Origin: Macrothele yani
Taxonomy: Eukaryota > Arthropoda > Arachnida > Araneae > Macrothelidae
Direction: 5' to 3'
Assembly: GCA_039090855.1 (NCBI GenBank)
Contig: CM077005.1
Location: 70,676,607 to 70,740,606, forward strand
DNA: 64,000 nt
A program made the position numbers and the translations under genes. The notes beneath the pieces are model-generated. The model saw only the letters and a list, made by a program, of their open reading frames with translations, was not told the DNA's origin and did no database searches. This document shows positions 35,565-45,587 of the stretch, in pieces (positions within the stretch are counted from its first letter, which is position 1; every line of letters starts with the position of its first letter).

Positions 35565-36267
35565 TTCTCTGAGATTCTGAGGTTAGCTCCAAAAAGAAAT
35601 ACAAACTTCCAGATATTTTTACTTATTGTTGTCGTATCAATCTTCTCCATTTACAGCGATCTTGACATACAACTCATGCTTCACTGATATCCATTACACG
35701 CCGTGTACGAGATCTTTTATACTTCATACTCATAATCTTTTTCATGCAGACACTCCTGAATCTGATCCACCCATGTCTTCCTTGGCCTTCCTCTGCTTTT
35801 CCTTCCTGCCACTTGGGCTGAAAAGATTTTCTTAGTAAGCATTTCATCACTCATTCTTTCAACATGACCAAACCACCGAAGCATATTGGTCTCCACCTTG
35901 CTAACAACATTTCGCTTCACATCACACAACTGCAATACATCTTCATTCCTCACACAATCATATCGTGTCTTGCCACAAACCCCACGTAAGTAACTCATTT
36001 CTCCAGCACACAAACGACTCCTATGCTTCTTCTGCAGTACCCAGGTTTCACTGCCATACATCAGAGCAGGAACAATTACTGTTTCATACACAGCCACGCG
36101 GGACTCTCTAGAGAACCCATCATTCCTGTGAAAACCTCCCAGAGCAGCTATGACTTTCAAAGAAGAATTCACTCGCCTACTGATTTCACCATCCAACTTG
36201 TTCTCTCTGTCAAACATGCTTCCTAAATACACAAACTCTTTCACCTGGTCAATCACAGTGCCATTTA
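35565..36267 (-). mobile_element. LINE-B 3' fragment, left palindrome arm
   Basis: The minus-strand frame 36256-35717 (179 codons) is open: IDQVKEFVYLGSMFDRENKL, SETWVLQKKHRSRLCAGEM, WFGHVERMSDEMLTKKIF, GRPRKTWVDQIQECL. This is the RT C-terminal region of the family. 5'-truncated at the palindrome centre; the loop belongs to this copy. Confidence 0.88.
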
Positions 36268-36930
36268 CCAGGTGAGTGAGTTTGTGTATTTAGGAAGCAT
36301 GTTTGACAGAGAGAACAAGTTGCATGGTGAAATCAGTAGGCGAGCGAATTCTTATTTGAAAGTCATTGCTGCTCTGGGAGGTTTTCACAGGAATGATGGG
36401 TTCTCAAGAGTCCTACATAGCTGTGTATGAAACAGTAATTGTTCCTACTCTGATGTATGGCAGTGAAACCTGGGTACTGCAGAAGAAACATAGAAGAGGT
36501 TTGTGGCAAGACACGATCTGATTGTGTGAGGAATGAAGATGTATTGCAGTTGTGTGATGTAAAGCAAAATGTTGTTAGCAAGGTGGAGACCAATATGCTT
36601 CGGTGGTTTGGCCATGTTGAAAGAATGAATGATGAAATGCTTACTAAGAAAATCTTTTCAGCCCAAGTGGCAGGAAGGGAAAGGCAAAAGAAGGCCATGG
36701 AAGACATGGGTGGATCAGATTCAGGAGTGTCTGCATGAGAAAAAGATTATGAGTATGAAGTATAAAAGATCTTGTGTACGGCGTGTAATGGATATCAGTG
36801 AAGCACGAGTTATATGTCAAGATCGCTGTAAATGGAGAAGTTTGATACGGCAACAATAAGTAAAAATATCTGGAAGTTTGTATTTCTTTTTGGAGCTAAC
36901 CTCTGAATCACAGAGAACAGCTTAGTGATG
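36268..36930 (+). mobile_element. LINE-B 3' fragment, right palindrome arm
   Basis: Same region as the left arm on the plus strand, starting at CCAGGTGAGTGAG. Frames 36457-36738 and 36629-36859 carry WFGHVERMNDEML and the family C-terminus. A deletion joins the KKHR and GLWQD regions, removing the SRLCAGEM part. The 3' UTR ends near 36930 in CTTAGTGATGTATGTATG. Confidence 0.88.
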
Positions 36931-37010
36931 TATGTATGCATATTTTTACACGTTGTTTAAATTTTGATGTGTAAACACACTTTTCTATGCATACTAAATG
37001 CGTGCATTGG

Positions 37011-37308
37011 GACTTTTTCGCGACACGTAGAAATACACGTCGAGAAATGCGTAAAGTACACATCAACACATGAAAATATGCTGTCATGGGAATAAATAAA
37101 GATATACCATAGCTCCAACTTCTATTTTATTAAGGACACCAAAGTTGTGTCATAAATTCCTAAAAAAATAAAAACGTCATCTTACTGAGTACATTCCATC
37201 ATAGTAAGCAAATAAGCTATAGAGATGACAAAAAGCTGCAAATTATACTGGATTACAATTCTACAAAAGGAGCAGTTGACACACTGGATCAGCTAATCGC
37301 TACATATA
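37011..37308. other. intron DNA, nothing recognised
   Basis: Short AT-rich stretch between the palindrome and Tc1-B, ending in ACATATA before the element's terminal repeat. Confidence 0.4.
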
Positions 37309-38736
37309 CACTGGCGGAAAGTGAAAAAAGAACACCAAGAAGGAATTGGCGGACGATCATGAAATTTACATATGCTAATGGGGTCTAGTTTACGTAGGTG
37401 TGATGTTATTTTCAGGACCAACCAATCAGCGCTTATGCCACAGCACGGCATAATATGCAAATTATCGTCGGTGGTATTTAAGGAGTACTGCAAAGTGAAT
37501 GTAATCAGTCGTCGGCGTATGGACACATGCGAAGACCCCGAAGAAGGTGCAATGCCTGGACATGGAAGACGTGTACGATTTCAGCAGTTATCAGACTTTG
37601 AGCGAGGCAGTCTAGTCGGAATCCGCGAGGTCGGGCGGTCGTATTGTCGTATTGCGGAGCGAATTGGACGGGAAGTATCGGTGGTGGTTCGATGCTGGCG
37701 TAGATGGTCCGAGGAACATTCCCACACGAGAAGACGTGGAACCGTGAGTCACAGACGGACTGATGAGCTGACCGATCGGCGCATAAGAAGAGCGGCGTTG
37801 TCAAGCAGAACATCCACTGCGACACAAATCCGAGCTTGCGTTGCACCTGAGGTGACCGTGCGAACAATCCGTAAACGTCTACTGGATGCAGGACTACGTG
37901 CACGTATGCCTCTTGTATGTGTACCTCTGACTCCAGCCCACAGTCAGGAACGGCTGCAGTGGTGTCACCAACGTCTGCACTGGAGAACGCAATGGCGATC
38001 TGTCGTGTTCAGCGATGAAAGCAGATTCTGCTTGGGAGCCTCCGATGGCTGTATGCGTGTTCGCAGACGCACAGGGGAGCGTCTCCACACTCCTTGCATC
38101 CGCCAGCGACACACAGGGCCTACACCTGGTCTCCTGGTGTGGGGAGCGATCGGCTATCACTCCCGTACACAACTAGTGTTTGTACCGGGTACGTTAAACA
38201 GCACCTCCTACATCAACAACATCATTCCGCCCGTTATGCCATTTGTTAGGTCGGTCCATCGTGGTGTTTTCCAGCAAGATGACGCATGCCCACACACTGC
38301 ACGTGCAACGCAACATGCACTTCAGGGTGTGATACAACTTCTGTGGCCTGCACGTTCACCGGATTTGTCCCTCATTGAGCACGTGTGGGATTTTATGGGA
38401 CGACGACTTATCTGGTCTCCACGGCCGGACACTACCATCCCCGATTTACGTGTCCAGGTTGAGGATGCTTGGAACTCAATACCCCAAACTTACATCCAAC
38501 ATCTGTACGACAGACTCCATGCCAGAATTGCACAGTGTGACGTAGTTCATGGCGGTTCAACCTCGTACTAACCATGTTACATGGAAATATTATTTTTCAG
38601 TTTACCAGCAAATACTGCTGTATTTTGCCATAATGTTTTGATCACGTTATCCTCTGTATTCCGTTATTATGTTGTATGAATTTCGTTGGTATCAGACGTC
38701 TCCTTCTTGGTGTTCTTTTTTCACTTTTCGCCAGTG
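37309..38736 (+). mobile_element. Tc1-B transposon, apparently intact copy
   Basis: 1428 bp flanked by TA on both sides (37307-37308 and 38737-38738). Terminal inverted repeats: CACTGGCGGAAAGTGAAAA on the left and its near-perfect complement on the right, continuing through AAGAACACCAAGAAGG. It carries one uninterrupted transposase frame. The dead copy at 11784-13215 is the same family. It is the only DNA transposon in the window with ends, TA duplication and an open frame all in place. Confidence 0.93.
37519..38571 (+). CDS. Tc1-B transposase, uninterrupted
   Basis: 350 codons from ATG 37519; an in-frame ATG at 37552 would give 339. The open frame extends back to 37372, but Tc1 transposases are usually 340-350 residues, which favours the internal start. 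N-terminal helix-turn-helix halves: FERGSLVGIREVGRSYCRIA and EVTVRTIRKRLLDAGLRAR. Catalytic core: FSDES (Asp 166), FQQDDACPH (Asp 254) and SPDLSLIEHVWD (Glu 287), with 32 residues between the last two. The Asn normally after the second Asp is Asp here. The enzyme would cut at the terminal repeats and integrate at TA. Whether it is expressed from within the CUL2 intron cannot be told; sense orientation to CUL2. Confidence 0.88.
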   Translation: MDTCEDPEEGAMPGHGRRVRFQQLSDFERGSLVGIREVGRSYCRIAERIGREVSVVVRCWRRWSEEHSHTRRRGTVSHRRTDELTDRRIRRAALSSRTSTATQIRACVAPEVTVRTIRKRLLDAGLRARMPLVCVPLTPAHSQERLQWCHQRLHWRTQWRSVVFSDESRFCLGASDGCMRVRRRTGERLHTPCIRQRHTGPTPGLLVWGAIGYHSRTQLVFVPGTLNSTSYINNIIPPVMPFVRSVHRGVFQQDDACPHTARATQHALQGVIQLLWPARSPDLSLIEHVWDFMGRRLIWSPRPDTTIPDLRVQVEDAWNSIPQTYIQHLYDRLHARIAQCDVVHGGSTSY

Positions 38737-38763
38737 TACATGCAAACGGAAAAAAAAATCGAT

Positions 38764-39356
38764 GACCTATGATTGTGTTTTCTAATATCTTAGATACTAG
38801 TGCCTATAACGCGTTCGTGTCATGGCGAGAAATAAATCAGGGTTGGAATAAAAATGTTTAATTGAGAAGGAGAATTTTTTGGAACAACTGGGCAAGCAAT
38901 CGGTAAATCCTTTCATTTTGGCAAGAAAACATCTCCCTCGTACTGAACAAGCTGCTACTATAGTGACAGCAATTCAACATCCACCTGAACCTCTACCTGG
39001 GACCAGCAACAAAAACAAACGAGCACGCTGCAAATTCTGCCCTTCTAAATGTGATAATAAAACAAATATGACCTGTTGTAAATGCGCTAAATATTTGTGT
39101 AAAGTGCATGTGTCATATTATTGTTCCAATAGCAAGAAGTAACGTGTCATATCATTGAAAACAATTTCTGTTCTATTGTTCTAAATGTAGTTAATTTTGA
39201 ATTCTGTTATATGTGAAAAAGCAATATATTACAATAATAAATTCACTAATGCTCAAAAGTTGAAGTTACTTTGTGCTGATTTTGTATTTCAGAGTATCGG
39301 GTCACTATGACCCGAAGGAGTACAAGTGTGTAGTCTGACGGAGGAGAACAGCAGGG
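38764..39356 (+). mobile_element. piggyBac transposon, 3' fragment
   Basis: The piggyBac C-terminal region is visible in two frames: SAYNAFVSWREINQGWNKNV near 38800, then after a frameshift LEQLGKQ, PFILARKHLPRTEQAA and a Cys-rich domain (CKFC, CCKCAKYLCKVH) to the stop at 39142. The 3' end reads CAGCAGGG followed by TTAA (39357-39360), the classical piggyBac end and target. GGGTCA and TGACCC at about 39299-39312 form a sub-terminal repeat. The catalytic core is missing. The fragment starts 27 bases after Tc1-B. Confidence 0.85.
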
Positions 39357-39422
39357 TTAAGTGAAATAATTTTAAACGAAAATAAACTTTCTAAGTGCTA
39401 TACACGTGTCAGAAAATTTTAC

Positions 39423-39950
39423 GTGGAAGGAGGATGTTCTTATATTCAAGAAAAGATACTGATCTATGATAAATTTTTTAAGCATGCAGAAGTAGCAGAT
39501 CCTTCACTTAGAGCCAGAACATCGTTTACCTCTGTATTATACATGGTTAAGCACTTTCCATTTATAATAACTGAAAATGAACTTGAAATACTGGAAGCGG
39601 AATTGCTTGTTATGAAGCTGACAAATTAAAGGCCATAGCAGAAACAGATAGATGTCACTTTGTCAGAAATCTCAAAATTAAGAGGCAGTAATGGAGCTGT
39701 TAAGTATACTATTCTCTCGAAAGTAATGTTTGCAATACTTGTAGTTCCACACTCGAATGCTGCGAGTGAGAGAGGTTTTAGTTTAGTGCAAAAAAATCAA
39801 GCCCATTTCTGACCTAATTTAGGTTTAGAAACTGTAGAGGCACTTCTTATTGCAAAAATGAATAGCCCACATAGTGATAGCATTATCTTCCAAAAATTCA
39901 ATGAAAACCCTTACAAATTGCCAGTTTGTATGTCGAGGGAGAATCCTGTA
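39423..39950 (+). pseudogene. hAT transposase C-terminal fragment
   Basis: Frame 39423-39629, then after a stop the dimerisation region: IDVTLSEISKLRG, KVMFAILVVPHSNAASERGF, NLGLETVEALLIAKMN (to about 39860). The PHSNAASERGFS motif is the hallmark of the hAT C-terminal dimerisation domain. Stops at about 39630 and 39810 show decay. It may come from the same family as the N-terminal relic at 53.9 kb. Confidence 0.75.
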
Positions 39951-41760
39951 AGAATACACATCAGGAAAAAATGCATCCTATGGGAATACTTTCAGAACAG
40001 GCAACAGAAAAATGAAATATTGAAAATCGACTGAGGAATGTATATCAGAAATGACGACGGGGTATGTTTCCTTCACACAGGCGGGGGTGTGTGTGTGAGG
40101 GGGAGAAGGGGGGGTCAAACTAACTTACACGGAAAATTCCCAAATACTGATTTTACACTTTAAAGTTCTCAGGGAATTTCTTTTTTTCCTTTCGATTAAA
40201 ACATTAAGTTGTAGTCCCTCGATTAATGCGAGGCTCGAAACCAACCCATTAAGATAGCACTATGTACGAAAGTATCTAAAGAAAAACAAGATACGAGGAG
40301 TTACCTGAATTTTGTAGTGTACGCATTTTTATTTAGTTTCTTTTTTTTTTTTATATTAGCAATCTGGATTTCATTAGCAATTACGTTAAAACAAATAATT
40401 CAAAATCCTTCAAAAATTAAATTAAAAAAAAAAAGTATTTCCTTCCCCACTGAAGTCCTAATTTTCTTTTTTCCTCTAAATATATAGAGTATTTTTCCTG
40501 TATTCAGTCTCTTCACCTCATACGGGCAAAATGAGAATTGCTAAATCACATGCTGTACCAACCAAACATGCCGATTTCCTACTCGGTCCTAGGAAGACAA
40601 ATATTCACTCAGAAAACAAATATTTCCATCGTAGCGATCATACCGTCCTTCCTTTTATGGTGTAATTAGTTTCCATATCGGATGCGGTCATTTTGAAAAT
40701 GATATCGTGTTATAGTGGTAGGGTAACGGGTAGAACACCTAGGGTTGTTTCCGTCATTCTTGTGGCGCCTCCTGCTTTGCAAAACAAGGGGTTGGTCAAG
40801 AAGTGAGTGACAATAGTACTTTGGAGACATTTTCATGACTGTAGCCTCAAGGCGAGTAATGTTGTCTCAGGTCCAGGAAGAGACACAAAGATACAGACTT
40901 CAAAAATAGAAAGGCTAAATATACTGGCTTAGAAGAACGACAGAGAATGAGAACTGCTATAAAATATTGCAATTAGGAATACGCTTTTATGTAATAATAC
41001 GGATGAAACAAACCAGATTAAGATTAATTCACAAAGAAAAAAGGGCAAATAATATGTCTTTTATGAAACACTATTTTTCAGATCATTATCATATAAACAT
41101 AATATATATATATTTATATGAAAAAGCTAAAGCAAAATAAGGGCAGTCTACCGGCCAGCCACCCTGCATGTGACTGCCAACATGGGCACAAGCCCACGCC
41201 TAGGGCTGCCTGCAGTGCATTTGTTGCTGAATGCAACGTACGATTACAATATTGTCACAGAGAGTCATGGAAACGTACATAGTGACAACTAATGAAGTTC
41301 AGCGAGCAGCTCAAGTTCAATATTTATTACCGTGATAGAAGTGCCATGAGTACCATAGGGGCAACTGGGAGCGTCGGCCCAATCTCCTCAGGTTAAAAAA
41401 TAAAAGCAAAATCATTTTCGCTGGTAAAAATGAAAACAAATTATTTTTGCTGAAAATGTTTGCTCTCTTTATTGTTATTGTTTAAAATTTTGCGGTGCGA
41501 GGTCCTTAAAAAGATATGTTAAATATATTTTTTAGTTCATGATCCCCCTTTTTCAAATAGGTCACCACCCTTCATTGTACAGCCACTTAGATTTGCAGAT
41601 TTCAAATTACCATTATTATTATTACGGCAACCTTCCTCATTCATGAAATAACAAACATAGTTTTGTAACTCTCTGCTATATGTTCTACAATCTGTATGAA
41701 AACCAGATACTAAAATTTAAAATAACAAGTTAGTAAAATCATGCAATGCATTGATTATGA
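39951..41760. other. intron DNA, nothing recognised
   Basis: AT-rich stretch with G-rich (about 40083-40114) and T/A runs. No coding, RNA or terminal-repeat signal found. Confidence 0.4.
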
Positions 41761-42888
41761 TATGCTTTCCAACATACCAGAAATGATTACTCAAGTTATG
41801 TGGATAATGGCTGTGGAATAAATCTTGCTCCTGTGTCCTGACCTTTGACCCCATTTCGATGATATTCTTTGACTCCATTTCGATGATATTCTAAAGTTTT
41901 GTCGCAGTAGAAGCAGTTTTACGCAAGTTATGAGAATAATGGCTGTGGAATAAATCTTGCCTTTGTGCAATGACCTTTGACCCCAATTCATTGATATTCA
42001 ACAGAACCGGTTCACCATACTTCCGGAACAACATGATAACGCTTTGTCGCAATCGAAGAATTTTTAGGTAAGTTATGATGTACAAGGGCAATGGAATGGA
42101 TCCCACTCCAGTGTCCTGACCTTTGACCCCATTCCACCCATTTTTAATATGGTTCGTCCACAGTTGGTTCCTTACCACATACTAAAATTTCATCGAAATC
42201 TAACCATTTTTACGCAAGTTATGACGCATAAGGGCAATGGAATAAATCCCGCTCTTATGCCCTGCCTCACCTTTGACGCCATTTCGCCCATTTTCAATAG
42301 GGTACGTGTCCAGTTGGCTCCCTACCACATACCAAACTTTTATCGAAATCGAACCATATTTACGCATGTTATGATGCATAAAGGCAATGGAATGGATCCC
42401 GCTTTTATGTTCTGACCTTTGACCCCATTCTGCCCATTTTTAATAGGGTTCGTCCCCAGGTGGTTCCTTACCACATACTAAACTTTCATCGAAATTGAAC
42501 CATTTTTACGCAAGTTATAATGCATAAAGGCAGTAGAATGGATCCCGCTCCTATGTCCTGACCTTTTACTCTGTTTCGCCCATTTTCAATAGGGTTCGTC
42601 CCCAGGTGGTCCCCTGCCACATACTAAAATTTCATCGAAATCGAACCATTTTTACGCAAGTTATGTCGCATAAGGGCAATGGAGTAAATCCCGCTCTTCT
42701 GTCCTGCCTGACCTTTGACCCCATTTCGCCCATTTTCAATAGGGTTCGTCCCTAGGTGGTCCCCTACCACATACTAAAATTTCGTCAAAATGAACCATTT
42801 TCACGTGAGTTATCGTGCGGACGGACAGACAGACGGTCGGACAAAGCTGGAGCATATACGCTTCTTCAACCTACGGTTGGAAAGCGTA
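41761..42888. repeat. Helitron/HINE-like non-autonomous element, long copy (about 7 internal repeats)
   Basis: Ends TATGCTTTCCAAC (41761-41773) and GTTGGAAAGCGTA (42876-42888) form an inverted repeat with 12 of 13 bases matching. Inside are about seven tandem units, each with CTGACCTTTGACCCCATT, a GGGTTCGTCC-like segment and CCACATACTAAA. CCACAT/CCAC anchors fall at 42175, 42325, 42471, 42617 and 42767, a period of 146-150 bp. Near the 3' end is GGACGGACAGACAGACGG. Inverted relative to the copy at 30.55 kb, which holds only about three units. Confidence 0.75.
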
Positions 42889-44939
42889 AAAAAAAAAAGA
42901 ACAATATCAGTTGTTTTCGGGCTATATATGGCGAACTGTTGTTCAGTGACTTTAAAAAAGGCACATGAAATTAAAAAGAAAGCATTCACACATGTGGACG
43001 TATAAACATAAAAAGTTTACTAATTTGTCAGTTATTCCACCTTGCATCAAGAAACAATCACTAAAACATGTACCAGGAAAATATATATATATATATATAT
43101 GAACGAATTTATTTAAAAAGGATCCTTATTATACGCTACTCAAAAATGTTTGCTGTGAAAAAATATTCGCTATGCAGATTTACTTGTTTATCGTTTTGTG
43201 AAAATGTATTCATGTATTTTCATTTACACGTAAAGACTTCATGTATTTTCATTTTACTCATAAAGACTTTATTAAATTATGAGATTTATTTTCTAGGGCC
43301 TGAATAAAATTTTGCTTTGCGCCCTGCTACGAAATTTCCCCTGGCCCCGCAAGAGTCCCATTCGGCCCTGAAGACAGTTACAGTGCCACATTTGATTTTT
43401 CAGTTAGCCCGAGTTTCACATCCGACCTTTAGCCAGTGGGGCACTTGATCACATTGACAAAATTGCCTTCCTATGGTGTGTGCAAATTTATTCGGGTGCA
43501 ATATCCGGATAACACACGTGATTAATTGTTCTCCAGTGGATCCATCGGGGTTCAGGGTTTGTGATGTTCTTTCGTTGTTAGACGATCAACTTATGGAACA
43601 ACCCTAGTTAGGAAAATTAAATCAACCATCAATTTAATTAGTAGTTCATTCATTTCGTTATACAAAAGGAATGTGGTTTTCTTTTAATTCTTTCACATTT
43701 CTCAGTACATCTCAAGTTGGCCTGTCAAAAGTTTACGAATTACTGGAATTTATGCATCATGATACCTCAAACTTTGAGGACAAAAAGGTGCAGTGTGGGG
43801 TGGACAAGGTTTCCGGGGCCCCCCTTCATTAGGTATCACTTGGTTCTTCGTTCTCTGGCTGCTTTTTTAAAAATATATTAGTACATATTTTTAAATATAT
43901 ATTTTACAAATAATAAGAAGTGCCCTTTAGGGGTATATATTTATAAGCAGTATTTTATCGCTTTGCAATATTTTGGCAGATGTTTTCTTTAGGATATCTT
44001 TTTATTTGCATCTTCAATATTTTGGGCCACCCCATAAAGATATCCTCCGTGAGCCACTGTGTCTTTCTTTTACTATTCATCATTTTTGATAAATATTTTT
44101 CTTTTCATTTTTCACAATTACCTTTTTTTTCATGGAAAAAAATAATAAACGAAAAATTAATGTAGATTCGTTCGTTCTGTCGCGCCCAAACATTCATTCC
44201 TTGTCCCAATAGCCCTGCTCCGTCCCGATTAACGTTGGTTCTGTTTTGAAACATTATTCGTGAAGAAGGGTCAGCATAATAGGTTTCACACGTAATTACT
44301 CTTTCCCCAAATACTACAGAAACCTGATACCGTCAGTCGATCCCCTTCGCTGAGGGGGAAATCTCATCCCCCATCCCCTGCTTAGCTGGGGATGATTCGT
44401 AAAACCTTCGGTCAGCATCTTAGAGTTTCAGCATGTGATTTCTTTTTTACATAAGTTTGAGGGTAGAAAAGCCAATAAGCTGTAATGTGTGTGATTTAAA
44501 TAATTACTGACATCCTAAACTAAAGGCTATGACAGCTCAGTTATTATTATTTGTGTGAAAACTTTTAATATTCAAGGAAAAAGTCGAGGATATGCCACAT
44601 TTTCAGTACTTGACGTACCTAGAGCGCCACCTAGTAACGATAGGCTACACTACTCCATCTCAAAGAAATTAAATTTTAAAATATTTCCTATAATTTTTTC
44701 TCAAATTTGATTGCCACTCCCTATAGTTCAGTGCCTTCTTCGTATGTGTGCGAATTTTCACAAGTCAGGAAGCATTTCTTGTATGAGAACTTATGTAACA
44801 AAATTTTCCCATTGAAAATACATTGGCGGATTTTCACTTGATGTCCACCTTAATTATAAATTTGCGGCTATTCGGTTTTTATTGCGTAGAGCATTTTCAC
44901 ACTCGTCCAACCCTAGATTACGACATTTGGAACTGGTCA
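42889..44939. other. intron DNA, nothing recognised
   Basis: Contains a short (TA)n near 43080-43100 and AT-rich DNA. ORFs 43068-43307 and 43980-44165 are low-complexity and match nothing I know. Confidence 0.4.
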
Positions 44940-45587
44940 AGATAAAACAAATGCCTGTCATTATGGATACAAGTCCTCGGTGGTTGATCGCTTGCTCCGT
45001 CAAAGTAAGAAGTCTAATGTTTCGACTCTTTCTAGAGACTTTCGTAAACCCTGTTTTGTAGGATCACTTCTGTATGTGCTCAGGGTTGTTAATGTACTAA
45101 GAAATAAGTGCAAACCATATAATATTGACTTTGGCCTCAAGACTAGAAATATTCATGCCTTAATCAAGAAGGATCGGGACTTGGTACCTCTACAAACCAT
45201 TATTCCAGACACTAATGATACTGTATGTATTGGTTCTACAAAAAGGAACTTGAGTACCAGAGTCAGGGAGCATAAATATGATCTTTGTAATGGCAAGTTA
45301 ACAACCGCAGTGCCTCATCTGGTTGTGATCGGTTCCCATATTCCAAAGTGGAATGAGGTATCCATTATAAACTCTCCAGGTAAGCCCTCACTGTTATTAT
45401 TTATGGAGAGCCTATATATTGCATCGTTACAATCTCGTTGCTGTAATGATTATGTCCCTAAAGTTATATCGAAACTATAGACTATTTTATTTGAACATTT
45501 TGAGGATTTATTTTAAATGCATTGTGTAAATCCTAGATGGTGTTGCATTATTGATGGTTTCTGATGATGGTGTTATATACATGTATA
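44940..45587 (+). mobile_element. second Penelope-like element, coding end (interrupted by later insertions)
   Basis: Holds the GIY-YIG gene (44980-45480) and about 100 bases of 3' UTR ending in TATATACATGTATA, where Tc1-C begins. Its continuation appears at 50439 after Tc1-C, RTE-A and the TA tract, with the Penelope 3' motif at 50466-50495. Confidence 0.75.
44980..45480 (+). pseudogene. Penelope C-terminal region with GIY-YIG endonuclease
   Basis: An open frame of 166 codons without its RT. Order as in the 18.3-19.0 kb copy: the linker with IDFGLKTRNIHALIKKDRDL (compare GFGVSTRNIFSIIRTDRDV), then CIGSTKRNLSTRVREHKYDL (YIG and Arg-Glu-His positions) and MESLYIASLQSRCCNDYVP. The second half of the GIY motif is degraded to VCIG. 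The RT region upstream is absent, so it is 5'-truncated, but the remaining frame is uninterrupted. Confidence 0.8.

Larger units (their letters stand above)
35470..37010. repeat. giant inverted repeat (LINE-B palindrome with flanks)
   Basis: The left arm (35470-36248) and right arm (36268-37010) are reverse complements around a 19-base loop (36249-36267). The inner 670 bp of each arm is a LINE-B 3' half. The outer 80-90 bp is non-LINE sequence also present inverted on both sides (TAGTATGCAT followed by GAAAAG, CATCAAAATTT, then AAAAATATGCATACATACAT). The arms differ by substitutions and a 35-base deletion in the right arm at about 36494, so they are old. Confidence 0.85.

Noticed and set aside
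37505..38172. Minus-strand ORFs across Tc1-B
   Set aside because: Antisense shadows of the transposase; the same translations appear opposite the other Tc1-B copy.
41761..42888. Regularly spaced repeats suggesting a CRISPR-like array
   Set aside because: The repeated unit is about 146-150 bp with no short repeat/unique spacer pattern, there are no cas genes, and the genome is eukaryotic. It fits an internal tandem array of a mobile element.
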